Shown here: piece after piece, positions 1 through 8,576 of the stretch
How the letters are laid out: each line of letters begins with the position of its first letter
Position numbering within the stretch: position 1 is the first letter of the stretch
Assembly (NCBI RefSeq): GCF_036014015.1
Contig: NZ_CP107905.1
Location: 1,736,001 to 1,800,000, forward strand
From: Streptomyces sp. NBC_00457
GTDB taxonomy: Bacteria; Actinomycetota; Actinomycetes; Streptomycetales; Streptomycetaceae
Reading direction: 5' to 3'
Length of the DNA stretch: 64,000 nt
The notes under the pieces: generated by a model
What the model was told of the DNA's origin: nothing
Database searches by the model: none
Seen by the model: only the letters and a program-made list of their open reading frames with translations
Program-made: the position numbers and the translations under genes

Positions 1-627
1 GGGTCGATCAATCCCCCCTGTCGCACAGAACCCCCCCGGTCCCCAGTGGTACGACGTGGTCGCCAAACACCGTTCCTCCCCCCGGGAGGCCCCCGCCCCC
101 CGCATGCTTCCTCCCCTCGGGAGGCCCCCCGCCCCCCGCCGCGCTGTTCCCTCCTCGCGGGCGGCTCCTGCCCCGCGCGTGACATCCCGGTCACTGCAGC
201 GCTACGTGATCAATCCGCCCTGGCGAAACCCCCGGATGCTCCCCGCACCCAAAGTCCCTCTCGGGCCCACAGCGGCAGACCTATAGATCGTCATTTGTCG
301 GCTCGTGTCCCGCATGTGAAGCAAGGTCAATCTAGCCCACCGGACCCCGTCTGGAGAGGGGGACGTGTGTAATTTGTGCTTAACCTTTGAAGCTAGATCC
401 ACATGTCGTTCACCTCGGACGCCTGCCTCGGCGACGAGGACATGCCCTCTGACCTGTGACGACGGGAGACCTCCGGGGTGCCGGCACCGGCAATACGGAG
501 GCGTGGACGCAGTACCAACTGGGCCACACTCGGGGCCGATTCGGCGCAAAATCCTTCGCACGTATGCGTTGGTGAAGGTGCCGATGTGAGGCTGGCTCAA
601 CCTCGAAGATCGGAAACGGCCCACACG
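1..627. other. Non-coding left flank
   Basis: I see no convincing gene here. Reading frames on both strands are arginine/proline-rich shadows without family resemblance. The first 180 bases hold short GC-rich tandem repeats, listed separately. The right end adjoins the terminator and partial tRNA that mark the island border, so this stretch is probably original chromosome downstream of the tRNA-Pro gene. Confidence 0.5.
73..176. repeat. Degenerate tandem repeat, about 36-bp period, three units
   Basis: Units begin near 73, 108 and 145 with TTCCTCCC, TTCCTCCC and TTCCCTCC. The first two continue with a CGGGAGG palindromic partner and a run of C/G ending CCCCCCGC. Units 1 and 2 are nearly identical over 31 bases and unit 3 is degenerate. 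Units 1 and 2 can fold into a short CCTCCC/GGGAGG hairpin. No function can be assigned. Confidence 0.6.
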
Positions 628-664
628 AAAAGGGCCCCGCAGACTCTCGCCTGCGAAGACCTTT
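628..664 (-). terminator. Hairpin terminator, probably of the ancestral tRNA-Pro gene
   Basis: Read on the minus strand just after the partial tRNA at 671-713, the sequence forms an imperfect GC-rich stem (AAAGGTCTTCGCAG pairing with CTGCGGGGCCCTTTT) around a GCGAGAGT loop, followed by T residues. This is the usual shape of a tRNA-gene terminator. Its place beside the severed tRNA 3' end suggests it is the original chromosomal downstream flank. Confidence 0.6.
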
Positions 665-670
665 CACACC

Positions 671-713
671 GTCGGGACGACAGGATTTGAACCTGCGACC
701 CCTTGACCCCCAG
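671..713 (-). repeat. att copy 1: 3' 43 bases of tRNA-Pro, outer border of the island
   Basis: This block is identical to 5001-5043 and 13280-13322. It covers the acceptor 3' strand, T arm, variable loop and half the anticodon stem-loop of tRNA-Pro but then diverges, so it is not a tRNA gene. Duplication of a tRNA 3' end is the signature of integrase-mediated insertion. Unlike the other two copies, the sequence outside it does not encode CCA. Confidence 0.85.
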
Positions 714-889
714 GTATGTGGGGTCTGAGCGGCGTGCGACGGGTCGTTCTTCGAGGTCAGTGTCCAGCGTACTCGGCCGAGTAAAGGAGTCTGTGAACTC
801 AGGCCTCCGCCGGACCGGGTTCTCCGCCAATGCCGCATCGAAGCCGTAGAAGCTGAGGCAGTGTCAGACCCTTCTGTCACGATCGGCGC

Positions 890-2644
890 ATGGGATTCTT
901 CGATGATCTGGTACTGCCGGAGGAGCCGGCCGCTGAGCGGATCGTGTTGGTCCGGCTGGGACCGCCGGGAGAAGACGACGGGAAGTACGCGCCGCCCGTT
1001 GACAGGTTTGCGCCGGCGCTGTTGTCGCAGCTCGGGGTGGCCGGGGCCGGTCCGCACACGCGAGTGCTGCTGACGGGATGGTCGCTGTGGCCGCGTGCGG
1101 CCACCTTGCATCTGTCGGTCTTCCGCAAGACCCGCTGGCAGAGCGTGGACGCGGGCCGGCAGTCCGGGCTGCGGGTCGGCCTGCTGTTCTCCGACGGCCG
1201 CCGGGTGACCTCGTTGGATGGCACGGTACAGCGGGGGGTGCGGTTCACGACGCCCTCGGGCCAGGAGACCGTGGCGTCGACGCAGCAGGCCATCGGGCTG
1301 ATTCCGCTGGATCCGGGGCTGCACCAGTCCCGCCGGTCCCTCTTCAAGACCGACGTCGACCTGTATCTGGCGGAACTGCCACCGCCGGGCGAGGCACACC
1401 TGGTCGTCGAGTGGCCGGACGAAGGCATATCCGAGACGCGCACCCCGATCGACGTGGCGGCACTGCATGCCGCGTCGGCGCGGGCACTTGAGGTCTGGCC
1501 GGGGATCGAGCCGCCGGATCCGTCAGAGCAGCCGAGTTCCTTCGCGCACCTGGAGATGAGCGGGCCGCCCGGCTTTCTTGCGCCGCCTCTGTCCCGGCGC
1601 CAGCGCGAGGAGTTGCGCCGTCAGGAGGAGGAGCGCCTGCGCTACGTGCCGCGGGCCGACTGGCAGCAACTCGGGTACCGGGACTGGGGGGACGCGGCGT
1701 TGATCAGGGCCCGGCTCGCCGGTGGAGCGCCGCCCGATGCCCGTGTCGGATGGCACGGCACCAGCCCGCTGCACTTGGCGGCGGAACAAGGGTCGGCGGA
1801 GGCGGTGGCCGCGCTCCTGTCTCACCAGGCGCAGACCGGCGCACGTGACGACGACGGGCACACCCCGCTGTGGTACGCCGCCTGCAGCGTGGACGAGGGC
1901 AGCGTCCGTGCGCTGGTCGACGCCGGGGCTGATGTGTGGACGCCGCAGACAGGGCCTTGGTCGCCGGGTCGGCTGCTGCTGACTACGTCGCTCGCGCCGC
2001 TCGTCGCGGGTCTGCCGGGAGCGGTGGCGCTGCCCGCCGAGGAGGCCGCCGCCTTCCGGGTGGCGGACGCGCTCATCGCGGCCTTCGGCGAGCAGGACCT
2101 GTGGACCGAAGGACTCGGCATCGCCTTCGTGCGAGGGCTGAGCGAGGACGAGCTGATCCGACGGCTGGGCGCCGACCCCGCACAATGCCCGAGAACAGGC
2201 CCCGACCGGGCGCCCTTCGACCCGGCGGACTACGACGAGTCCCTCCGCCATGTGGGCGTGACGAGTGTGCCCGGCGACCCAGGCGGCTGCGTCATCACAC
2301 AGGACGGGTACATGCCGAGCGACGGCGCCGTGCTGCGGGCAGTTACGGCGGCCACCACCGCTTACGGCATCTACTTCAACCCCAAGGGCGGGACATTCGG
2401 CACCCTGGCCCGCGACGGAGAGGTCATCGAAAGCGAGGAGATCGGCCTCCCGCCGCACGAGCCGGAGCCACCCGCCCACTGGCACTTCCGCTTCTGGCAG
2501 CGCAAGTACACCCACCCCTACGGCGCCAACACCCTTGCCTACGCCTGCGCCGCGGCCGGCTTACGGATCAGCGACGGCCGGGAAGCGGCAGATCGCCGCG
2601 CCCCGCGCCGCTGGGTGGCACTGCCTCCGCAGCTTCAGCGCTGA
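890..2644 (+). CDS. Ankyrin-repeat protein of unknown function
   Basis: A 584-residue protein. Residues 1-250 match nothing I recognise. Two ankyrin repeats are clear, near 289 (TSPLHLAAEQGSAEAVAALL) and 321 (DGHTPLWYAACSVDEGSVRA), so a protein-protein interaction role is likely. The last 200 residues include CVITQDGYMPSDG and GLGIAFVRGLSEDELIRRLG, which resemble actinobacterial DUF6461-type domains (from memory, unverified). No signal peptide or membrane segment is seen, so it is probably cytosolic. A TTA leucine codon at 2561-2563 makes translation potentially dependent on the bldA tRNA, hence on development. The ATG has no strong ribosome-binding site. It is the only complete-looking cargo gene of the first island unit besides the hydrolase. 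Confidence 0.75.
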   Translation: MGFFDDLVLPEEPAAERIVLVRLGPPGEDDGKYAPPVDRFAPALLSQLGVAGAGPHTRVLLTGWSLWPRAATLHLSVFRKTRWQSVDAGRQSGLRVGLLFSDGRRVTSLDGTVQRGVRFTTPSGQETVASTQQAIGLIPLDPGLHQSRRSLFKTDVDLYLAELPPPGEAHLVVEWPDEGISETRTPIDVAALHAASARALEVWPGIEPPDPSEQPSSFAHLEMSGPPGFLAPPLSRRQREELRRQEEERLRYVPRADWQQLGYRDWGDAALIRARLAGGAPPDARVGWHGTSPLHLAAEQGSAEAVAALLSHQAQTGARDDDGHTPLWYAACSVDEGSVRALVDAGADVWTPQTGPWSPGRLLLTTSLAPLVAGLPGAVALPAEEAAAFRVADALIAAFGEQDLWTEGLGIAFVRGLSEDELIRRLGADPAQCPRTGPDRAPFDPADYDESLRHVGVTSVPGDPGGCVITQDGYMPSDGAVLRAVTAATTAYGIYFNPKGGTFGTLARDGEVIESEEIGLPPHEPEPPAHWHFRFWQRKYTHPYGANTLAYACAAAGLRISDGREAADRRAPRRWVALPPQLQR

Positions 2645-3026
2645 GTGCCCTGCCCAGCAGGTCCGCCGTCTGCCCTGCGAGGATCTGAGTCGTAGGGGTA
2701 GTACGACCCGGCTCCTTCTCCAGACAGGACTCGACCAGGTCGCGTAGGTCGTCGGGCATCCCTTCCAGATCCGGTAGCTCGCGCATCACGCGGAATGCCA
2801 CGGCGTCTGGATTTACGAACTTGAAGGCCGACGTAGCCGCCATGTCGAACTCCCGGTCGCGTCCACGGCTGTGAAATCTGAACCCGGGAGAAGCGCAACA
2901 CCACCGGGGGACCTGCAAGGTGACTTCCACGACTTCTTCCCAGCTGGGTTCGGGCGCTTCTCCCGGCGGCTCAGTACGCGGATCTACGGAAATGTTGACG
3001 GGCCGGACGTGGGAGGACAGGATCAA
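2568..3026 (-). pseudogene. Fragment containing the C-terminal end of a Ser/Thr protein kinase domain
   Basis: Residues about 60-130 (2637-2849) read PDDLRDLVESCLEKEPGR followed by PTTQILA. This matches the last helices of actinobacterial Hanks-type kinases, in which DLRxLVxxCLxKDPxxRPT is typical. The ATP site and catalytic loop are absent. The upstream 58 residues (SWEEVVEV and on) belong to no kinase region I know and may be the end of another gene. The 3' end overlaps the end of the ankyrin gene. It is a dead fragment rather than a functional gene. Confidence 0.55.
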
Positions 3027-3090
3027 TCCCTCTTTCGACGAGCCAGACCATTGGTTATGGAAATCACCTCGCAGGTGAACAGCCTTTGAT

Positions 3091-3690
3091 TCACACGATT
3101 TTCATGAAGAACTTGTCCTTCTCTATTATTCGGTTGGTGCTGTAGAAGGACCCCAGAGCGGTACCGCCCGCACCGTTCTCCGTAGCATCGATCATGCATA
3201 CGCTGTAGCCGACGGCCCCTGTTCCGAAGATGTCCCGCAATCGGGAGGTCGGCGTGCTGCGCGTGCACACGGACCGGATGTGGCTGCAGCCCGGGCTTGC
3301 GCAGGGACCAGCGGGTGAAGGGCTGGCCGAGCGTGGTGGGCGGGTGGTGGCCGTCTGGATGACGAAGTCCTCGTCGTCAGGGCTGAGTCGGCGGGGACGG
3401 CCTCCCGCCCACTGAGGGTCCAGACAGGCCAGGCCGATCTCGTTGAACCGGTGGATCACGTCGCGCACGGTGTCCTTGTCGGCCTGCACCAACTGGGCGA
3501 TCACCGGCACGCGGTTCCCGACGGCGAGGCCAACAGCATCATCGCGCGCCGAGTCGGTGCTCCCCCTGCGCACGATCTGCTGCAGCTTCTGCCCCTTCTG
3601 ATCGGTCAGTCTGCGCACACGGACAGGCTCGGCCACCGCACCGCCAGCGGTCAGATCGGATACCACCACACATCCAACCGCCACGATCAC
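3091..3690 (-). pseudogene. IS630-family transposase, N-terminal fragment
   Basis: The region encodes the HTH half of an IS630-type transposase (VRVRRLTDQKGQKLQQIVRRGS, then NRVPVIAQLVQADKDTVRDV and DPQWAGGRPRRLSPDDEDFV). The run between these blocks (ARDDAVGLAVG) looks frame-damaged. The frame shifts again near 3270, where a HAQHADLPIAGHL run continues in another frame. The DDE catalytic domain is missing. The last 150 bases (3091-3240) encode an unfamiliar low-GC tail, GYSVCMIDATENGAGG and on, which is likely a fusion with unrelated DNA. The fragment starts within the last codons of the hydrolase gene, so its arrival may have trimmed that gene. Confidence 0.7.
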
Positions 3691-4502
3691 CCCGTGCCGA
3701 TCACGGATGTGGCCAATCTGGTCAGGAATTCACGGATGGCGGGAGCGGTGGCGCGGGCGAGGTCCACGGCAGTCTGGAGGTCGTCGCCGATCGGGATCAT
3801 GGCCAGTCGTCCGTTGGGGAGGGTGTCGGCGGCCTCTTCGGCAAGAGCGGTGGGGTGGCGTGGGTCGGTTCCCGGGAAGATGAGGGTCGGCACGCCGATC
3901 GTCGCGAGTTCGTCGACGCTCCGGAAAGAACGGTCATGTCCGATAGCGGCTGCGGCCACAATGCTGGCGGGGTCCGCTCGAGGGATGGCGTCGCGCACCA
4001 TGGAACCGACAACGGGAGGGAAACCGGCGAGGATGGGCTCCCAACCCGCCTCGATGCCATCAGCCTCGACGCGGGCGGCGAACGCGTCGAGGAAGCGGAT
4101 CTCGGCCTTCTTGGCCTCGTCGTCCTCAATGTCCTCAACCCCAATGAGCACCGCCGCCCGGACCCGGTCCGGGTGTGCGGCCGCCGTCCGAAGGGTGATC
4201 GTGGAGCCCAAGCCTGCGCCGGCGAGTACGGCACTGGAGAGACCGATGTGGTCCAGGAGCCACGTTACGTCCTCGACATACTGGGCCCAGGTATAGCGGG
4301 CCGGGTCCTTGCAGACCGACCGGCCGTAGCCTCGCAGGTCGGGCAGTACGACCATGAAGCGATCGGCAAGCAGTTCCGCCAGGGGAAGCATGCTCATGTG
4401 GTCAGGGCCGCCGGCATGCATAAGGACCAGGGCCTGACCCTCCCCAGTGACGGTGGCGTGCAGGGTGCAGTCGTCGGCCGCCTGGTAGCTGATCTCTTCC
4501 AT
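3687..4502 (-). CDS. Alpha/beta-hydrolase-fold protein lacking the nucleophile Ser
   Basis: A 271-residue protein with the full alpha/beta-hydrolase pattern: oxyanion-side HAGGPDHMSML near residue 29, DLRGYGRS near 55, and the nucleophile-elbow strand AVLAGAGLGSTITL near 89, followed by HPDRVRAAVLIG. At the elbow the usual G-x-S-x-G reads G-A-G-L-G, so Gly (GGC) stands where Ser is expected. The C-terminal region IPIGDDLQT lacks the expected catalytic His. It may be a dead hydrolase, a binding protein, or a member of a non-serine subgroup. The C-terminus ends at the border with the IS630 fragment and may be trimmed. It lies alone in island unit 1, with no operon partner. Confidence 0.75.
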   Translation of the reverse strand: MEEISYQAADDCTLHATVTGEGQALVLMHAGGPDHMSMLPLAELLADRFMVVLPDLRGYGRSVCKDPARYTWAQYVEDVTWLLDHIGLSSAVLAGAGLGSTITLRTAAAHPDRVRAAVLIGVEDIEDDEAKKAEIRFLDAFAARVEADGIEAGWEPILAGFPPVVGSMVRDAIPRADPASIVAAAAIGHDRSFRSVDELATIGVPTLIFPGTDPRHPTALAEEAADTLPNGRLAMIPIGDDLQTAVDLARATAPAIREFLTRLATSVIGTG

Positions 4503-4569
4503 GAGCCAAATTTAGAGCGGCCACACCAGCATTCGGTACGCCCCAATCCGCCGACAGGTATCGCGATCC

Positions 4570-5000
4570 CGCCACTCTCGACGCCACCGCGACCTGCGGC
4601 ACCTTGCCGTCACCCCCACCATCACCGTCGGCGTCCCCCTCACCGTGGTCTCCAAGACCCTGCGCCACTCCACCCTGTCCACCACGGCCAACATCTACAG
4701 CCACCTCACTCTGCGAGCCGCCCGCGAAGCCGTCGACACCATCGAACCCGCCCTCACACGGGCCGAGCAGAGAGCCGACCGGCAGGCCCGGCCGAAGCGG
4801 CCGCGCTCACCACGCGATCACATCCAACGGCTGCGTGAAGCCCTCCACCGGCTCCGCTCCCCCGCCTCGTTCGGCTTCTGCACCCCGAGAGCCGTCCCCA
4901 GGTCCTGCCTGCGACCACAGTGCGACCACCAGCCCTCCAGGAACACGAAAAGCCGCCCTCCCGTAAACGAGAGAACGGCCTCCGACCTGCATCAAAGCTG
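4570..5000 (+). pseudogene. Tyrosine-integrase C-terminal fragment, copy 1
   Basis: The reading DLRHLAVT, VPLTVVSKTLRHSTLSTTANIYSHL is the catalytic C-terminus of a phage/AICE-type tyrosine recombinase: the HxxR box, the LRHSTLS box and the nucleophile Tyr in NIYSHL. Everything before about 4560 is missing, so the gene cannot be active. The DNA is about 90 percent identical to 12930-13280. Relative to that copy it has about 60 extra bases near 4818-4885, which changes the downstream frame. The end runs into the att copy, whose tRNA bases translate to the well-known artefact RQDLNLRPLDPQ. Confidence 0.85.
4950..4981. terminator. Bidirectional hairpin after integrase fragment 1
   Basis: GCCGCCCTCCCG and CGAGAGAACGGC pair imperfectly around a TAAA loop. 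The same hairpin is at 13230-13259, next to the intact tRNA. It is part of the mobile element's border module and could terminate both the integrase message and a tRNA read from the right. Confidence 0.5.
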
Positions 5001-5043
5001 GTCGGGACGACAGGATTTGAACCTGCGACCCCTTGACCCCCAG
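5001..5043 (-). repeat. att copy 2: internal tRNA-Pro 3' end between two tandem elements
   Basis: Identical over 43 bases to 671-713 and 13280-13322. Its left flank (TGG, i.e. CCA on the tRNA strand, then CTTTGATGCAG) is identical to the flank of the intact tRNA, whereas its right flank is unrelated. It is therefore the junction between the right end of element A and the left end of element B. Confidence 0.85.
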
Positions 5044-5334
5044 CGCCTCGTCGCCTCACGCACCGCCTTCCACTGGTCGAGGGGGAGCCGCTACAAGCTC
5101 TGGCACTTCCGTCGTCGCGCTTCAGCCAAGAGCGGGCAAGTGAACGCAGTGCGCCCCGGTGCACAGGGCAGCGTCGACCAGCTGCAAGTTGAGGACTCGG
5201 AGCAGGCTATGCATGGACGAACTCCCAAGTGCGTGGAATTGACGGCAGAGGGCCTCCGCTCAGCGTTCCGGTCCATCTCTGCCACGAAGTCACCCGTCGT
5301 GTGAGTCGGGTCACGTCCGCCGAAGTGGTGTATT
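5044..5334. other. No gene recognised between att copy 2 and the first IS256-type element
   Basis: Open frames here are short and match nothing I know. The stretch lies at the left border of the second island unit, where an attP arm or excision-factor site would be expected, but I see no clear repeats. Confidence 0.4.
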
Positions 5335-6655
5335 GACGGCCACTCGGTGATCTCGTTTTGAGGCTAGGCGGTGAGTTCGGTCGGGACGACGGTGTCGTCG
5401 GTTTGTGACTCGATCGGGTGGAGGCGGGCCTTGGCGAGGAGTTCGCGCCCCATGTAGCGGCGGGCTTCGGTCCATTCGTCGTTCTGCTCGGCCAGGACCG
5501 CGCCGACCAGGCGGATCAGCGCAGTGCGGTCGGGGAAGATGCCGACCACGTCGGTGCGACGCCGGATTTCCTTGTTCAGGCGTTCTTGCGGGTTGTTCGA
5601 CCAGATCTGCCGCCAGATCTCGCGCGGGAACGCGGTGAACGCCAGGAGTTCGTGCTGGGCGGTGTCCAAGTGGGCTGCGGCCTTGGGGAACTTGGCCTCC
5701 AGAGCGTCCAGGACGTGCCGCATCTGGGCCTGGACTGCGTCGCTGTCGGGCTGTTCGAAGACGGTCCGCAGCAGCGTGGCCACCCACGGCTGGGCCGACT
5801 TAGGGACCTGGCTCAGCAGCGCGCGGGCGTAGTGCGTACGACATCGCTGCCAGCTCGCGCCGGGCAGGGTGGCGCCGATCGCGTTGACCAGGCCGGCATG
5901 GGCGTCGGAGACGACCAGTTGGACGCCGGACAGACCGCGCGCGACCAGGGATCGCAGGAAGGCCAGCCAGCCGGCACCGTCCTCGCTGGAGGCGACGTCG
6001 ATGCCGAGGATCTCGCGGTGGCCGTCGGAGTTGACGCCGACCGCGATCAGCGCGTGGACGTTGATGATCCGGCCGCCCTCGCGGACCTTCTGGGTCAGCG
6101 CGTCGACCCAGACGAACGCGTAAGGCCCTTGGTCCAGGGGCCGGTTGCGGAACGCGGCAACCTGGTCGTCCAGGTGCTTGGCCATCGCGCTGACCTGGGA
6201 CTTCGACAGTTGAGTGACGCCGAGGGACTCGGCGAGCTTCTCGACCCGGCGCGTGGAGACGCCGAGCAGGTAGGCGGTGGCGACCACGCTGATCAGAGCC
6301 TGCTCGGCCCGTCGGCGGCGTTCGAGGAGCCAGTGCGGGAAGTAACTGCCCTGACGCAGTTTGGGAATGGCGAGTTCGACGGTCCCGGCCCTGGTGTCCC
6401 ACTCGCGCGGGCGGTAGCCGTTGCGGTGGTTGACGCGTTCGTCGCTGACCTGCCCGTATTCGGCGTTGCAGAGGGCATCGGCTTCGGCGGACATGAGTGC
6501 GTCGGCGAATGTCTTGACCATCGCGCGCAGCAGATCGGGACTCGCCGCGGCGAGGTTGTCTTCGGCGAGGGCGTGCAGGGGCAGACTGTCTGGTGCGGTC
6601 ATCGTGCTGATCTCCTTCGAGGCTTCGACACTTCGAAGATCAGCCGGTGGCCGTT
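5335..6655 (-). mobile_element. IS256-family insertion sequence, about 1.3 kb
   Basis: The transposase gene is bracketed by imperfect inverted repeats. The left end is GACGGCCACTCGGTGATCTC (5335-5354). The right end, read inverted, is AACGGCCACCGGCTGATCTT (6636-6655). Shared cores are CGGCCAC and TGATCT. I found no matching 8-9-bp target duplication outside these repeats, so either the ends are slightly misplaced or a flank has been rearranged since insertion. Confidence 0.75.
5364..6602 (-). CDS. IS256-family transposase
   Basis: A 412-residue Mutator-type transposase, full length for the family. Residues 60-100 contain the HRNGYRPREWDTRAGTVELA block and LRQGSYFPHWLLERRRRAE. The catalytic DDE residues appear in FVWVDALT, LVVSDAHAGL and SNNPQERLNKEI, with the family motif CRTHYARALL between the second Asp and the Glu. 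I chose the ATG at 6602 because a TCTCCTTCGA stretch (AGGAGA on the coding strand) lies just upstream; an in-frame start further out lies inside the inverted repeat. The reading frame is uninterrupted, so the enzyme may be active. Confidence 0.9.
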   Translation of the reverse strand: MTAPDSLPLHALAEDNLAAASPDLLRAMVKTFADALMSAEADALCNAEYGQVSDERVNHRNGYRPREWDTRAGTVELAIPKLRQGSYFPHWLLERRRRAEQALISVVATAYLLGVSTRRVEKLAESLGVTQLSKSQVSAMAKHLDDQVAAFRNRPLDQGPYAFVWVDALTQKVREGGRIINVHALIAVGVNSDGHREILGIDVASSEDGAGWLAFLRSLVARGLSGVQLVVSDAHAGLVNAIGATLPGASWQRCRTHYARALLSQVPKSAQPWVATLLRTVFEQPDSDAVQAQMRHVLDALEAKFPKAAAHLDTAQHELLAFTAFPREIWRQIWSNNPQERLNKEIRRRTDVVGIFPDRTALIRLVGAVLAEQNDEWTEARRYMGRELLAKARLHPIESQTDDTVVPTELTA

Positions 6656-7141
6656 CATCTATGCGGGCACAATCCCGATGCCGGAGCAAACCCCCGGATC
6701 AGGTCGAACCCGTACACCATCTCCCTGGACGCAACCTGTGAGTCGGTGCTTGCCGCGCTGTCCGATCGACTACGCCAGCGTCAGTGGGCAGCGGGAGTTG
6801 CCCAGTTGGAGTGCGCGGGTCAGCATCCGCAGTTCTCCTTGGGGGGAGTTGGCAGTGTCCGGAGAATGGACGAAGAGCAAGCGTCGGTGCGCATAGGCCT
6901 GTGCCACGGCGCGGAGCGCAGGGGACTCATCCTGCGGGCAGTGCGGCCGACGCCATGGCCGGCTTAGAGGCGAGAACGCCGCCTCGGATGGGAAGCCGAA
7001 TCACCATCGCGGGATCCGTCCAGAACTGTCCTGCGCTGGAGGCCACGCGCGTCAGTGGCTGGTTGGATCGATCAACCTGCCTGACACGCCGGCACCGTGT
7101 GGAAAGTCGACGACTCCCGAGAGCTCCAACACACGCCCCCA
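6656..7141. other. No gene recognised between the two IS256-type elements
   Basis: Several overlapping frames are open but none has a recognisable motif, a ribosome-binding site or typical Streptomyces third-position GC bias. One frame (6721-6967) reads VLAALSDRLRQRQWAAGVAQ and on, and could be a remnant of a coding sequence cut by the insertions. It is not called as a gene. Confidence 0.4.
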
Positions 7142-7149
7142 TAAGACAC
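7142..7149 (+). repeat. Target-site duplication, left copy (TAAGACAC)
   Basis: This octamer directly precedes the left inverted repeat of the IS at 7150-8576 and recurs directly after the right inverted repeat at 8577-8584. An 8-bp duplication fits IS256-family transposition. Confidence 0.9.
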
Positions 7150-8576
7150 GATCGTGCCCCTTGTCGTGGTGTAGCCGATCAAGGTGTGGGAGTGCGCGGG
7201 CGTCTGCCCGGGGCGCACACCTGATGGGGGTGGCCACTCCCTGACCAAAGGCGGGCCATCGTGCAACTCTCCCTGCTAAAACGCCAGTTCAAGCGGTAGG
7301 AGTGCACGATGGCCCTGTCTCAGTCTGACCTGATACGGCTGCTGGAGTCACTACGCTCGTCGGACGGAATCGAACTCGTCCGCAGCGTGGCCGAGCGGAT
7401 GCTGCAAGAGCTGATCGAGGCCGAAGCCACCGCGCACATCGGCGCGGAGTGGAACGAGCACACCGCCTCGCGGACGGCCCTGCGCAACGGGCACCGCGAC
7501 AAGGTGCTGACCACGCTGGCCGGCGACCTGGACCTGGAGATCCCCAAGGTCCGCACCGGCAGCTTCTTCCCGAGCCTGCTGGAACGGCGGCGCCGCATCG
7601 ACCAGGCCCTCTACGCCGTCATCATGGAGGCATACGTGCACGGGGTCTCCACCCGCAGCGTGGACGACCTGGTCAAAGCGCTGGGCGGCGACACCGGCAT
7701 CTCCAAGTCCGAGGTCTCGCGGATCTGCGCGGCCCTGGACGAGCCTCTGACCGTCTTCCGCACCCGGCCCCTGGACCACACCCGCTTCCCCTACGTCTAC
7801 CTGGACGCGACCTACTGCAAGGTGCGGGTCGACCACCGGATCGTCTCCCAGGCCGTCGTGATCGCCACCGGTATCACCGAGGACGGCGGACGCGAGGTCC
7901 TCGGGCTGATGGTCGGCGACAGTGAGACCGAGGTGTTCTGGAAGGAGTTCCTGCGCTCCCTGCGTGAACGCGGGCTCAGTGGCGTCCGCCTCGTCATCAC
8001 CGACAACCACTCCGGCCTGGTCGCCGCAGTCCGCAAGGTGATGCTCGGAGCCGCCTGGCAGAGGTGCAGGGTTCATTTCCTGCGCAATGTCTTCGGCGTG
8101 ATCGACAAGGAGTCCGGCGAGATGGTCGCCGCGACGATCCGCACGATCTTCACCCAGCCCACCGCGGACCTCGTGCGCACCCAGCTCGACACCGTCGCCG
8201 ACATGCTCGGGAGCCAGTTTCCCAAGGTCAGGACCATGCTCCTGGACGCGAAGGAGGACCTGACCGCGTTCGCTGACTTCCCGCCCCGGCACTGGAAGAA
8301 GATCCAGTCCACCAACCCGCTGGAACGGATCAACCGGGAGATCAAGCGTCGAACCGACGTCGTCCAGGTCTTCCCCAACCCGCCCGCCCTGGAACGGCTG
8401 ACGACCGCCGTGCTCTGCGAGATGCACGACGAATGGATCGCCTTTCCCCGCCGCTATCTCCCCGAAGGCAGCATGGACAAGCTCTACCCAGAGCTCCCCG
8501 AAAGCGCCCCCGCACTCCCCAACACCACGAACAAGCCCACCAGTTGATCGGCTACACCACGACAAGGGGCACGATC
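7150..8576 (+). mobile_element. Intact IS256-family element with perfect 33-bp ends and 8-bp target duplication
   Basis: The left end 7150-7182 and right end 8544-8576 are perfect inverted copies over 33 bases (outer end GATCGTGCCCCTTGTCG). The octamer TAAGACAC flanks both sides. The single transposase gene fills the element, and its stop codon lies inside the right repeat. Perfect ends, an intact duplication and an uninterrupted gene together indicate a recent insertion. It differs in sequence from the neighbouring IS256-type element and lies in the opposite orientation. Confidence 0.95.
7309..8547 (+). CDS. IS256-family transposase (intact element)
   Basis: A 412-residue Mutator-type DDE transposase. 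HIGAEWNEHTASRTALRNGHR near residue 45 and IPKVRTGSFFPSLLERRRR near 75 are the conserved N-terminal block. Catalytic Asp residues lie in YVYLDATYC (about 166) and LVITDNHSGL (about 230), the CRVHFLRN motif near 255, and the Glu in NPLERINREIKRR (about 340). The ATG at 7309 is preceded by GTAGGAG. The inverted repeats, target duplication and full frame suggest it can still move. It could also act in trans on related copies elsewhere in the genome. Confidence 0.95.
   Translation: MALSQSDLIRLLESLRSSDGIELVRSVAERMLQELIEAEATAHIGAEWNEHTASRTALRNGHRDKVLTTLAGDLDLEIPKVRTGSFFPSLLERRRRIDQALYAVIMEAYVHGVSTRSVDDLVKALGGDTGISKSEVSRICAALDEPLTVFRTRPLDHTRFPYVYLDATYCKVRVDHRIVSQAVVIATGITEDGGREVLGLMVGDSETEVFWKEFLRSLRERGLSGVRLVITDNHSGLVAAVRKVMLGAAWQRCRVHFLRNVFGVIDKESGEMVAATIRTIFTQPTADLVRTQLDTVADMLGSQFPKVRTMLLDAKEDLTAFADFPPRHWKKIQSTNPLERINREIKRRTDVVQVFPNPPALERLTTAVLCEMHDEWIAFPRRYLPEGSMDKLYPELPESAPALPNTTNKPTS

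Noticed and set aside
671..713. Additional tRNA-Pro genes at 671 and 5001
   Set aside because: Only the 3' 43 bases are present; the D arm, the 5' acceptor strand and half the anticodon arm are missing, so no cloverleaf can form.
4980..5043. Protein ending RQDLNLRPLDPQ and, at 13280-13315, TTGFEPATP
   Set aside because: These are translations of tRNA bases in two frames, well-known annotation artefacts, not protein C-termini.
5418..6896. Long plus-strand open frame opposite the first IS256-type transposase
   Set aside because: It is antisense to a clearly recognisable transposase and has no motif of its own. High-GC DNA commonly leaves such frames open.
6721..6967. Possible small gene between the two IS256-type elements
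   Set aside because: No start signal, no motif and weak coding composition; recorded only as an unassigned stretch.
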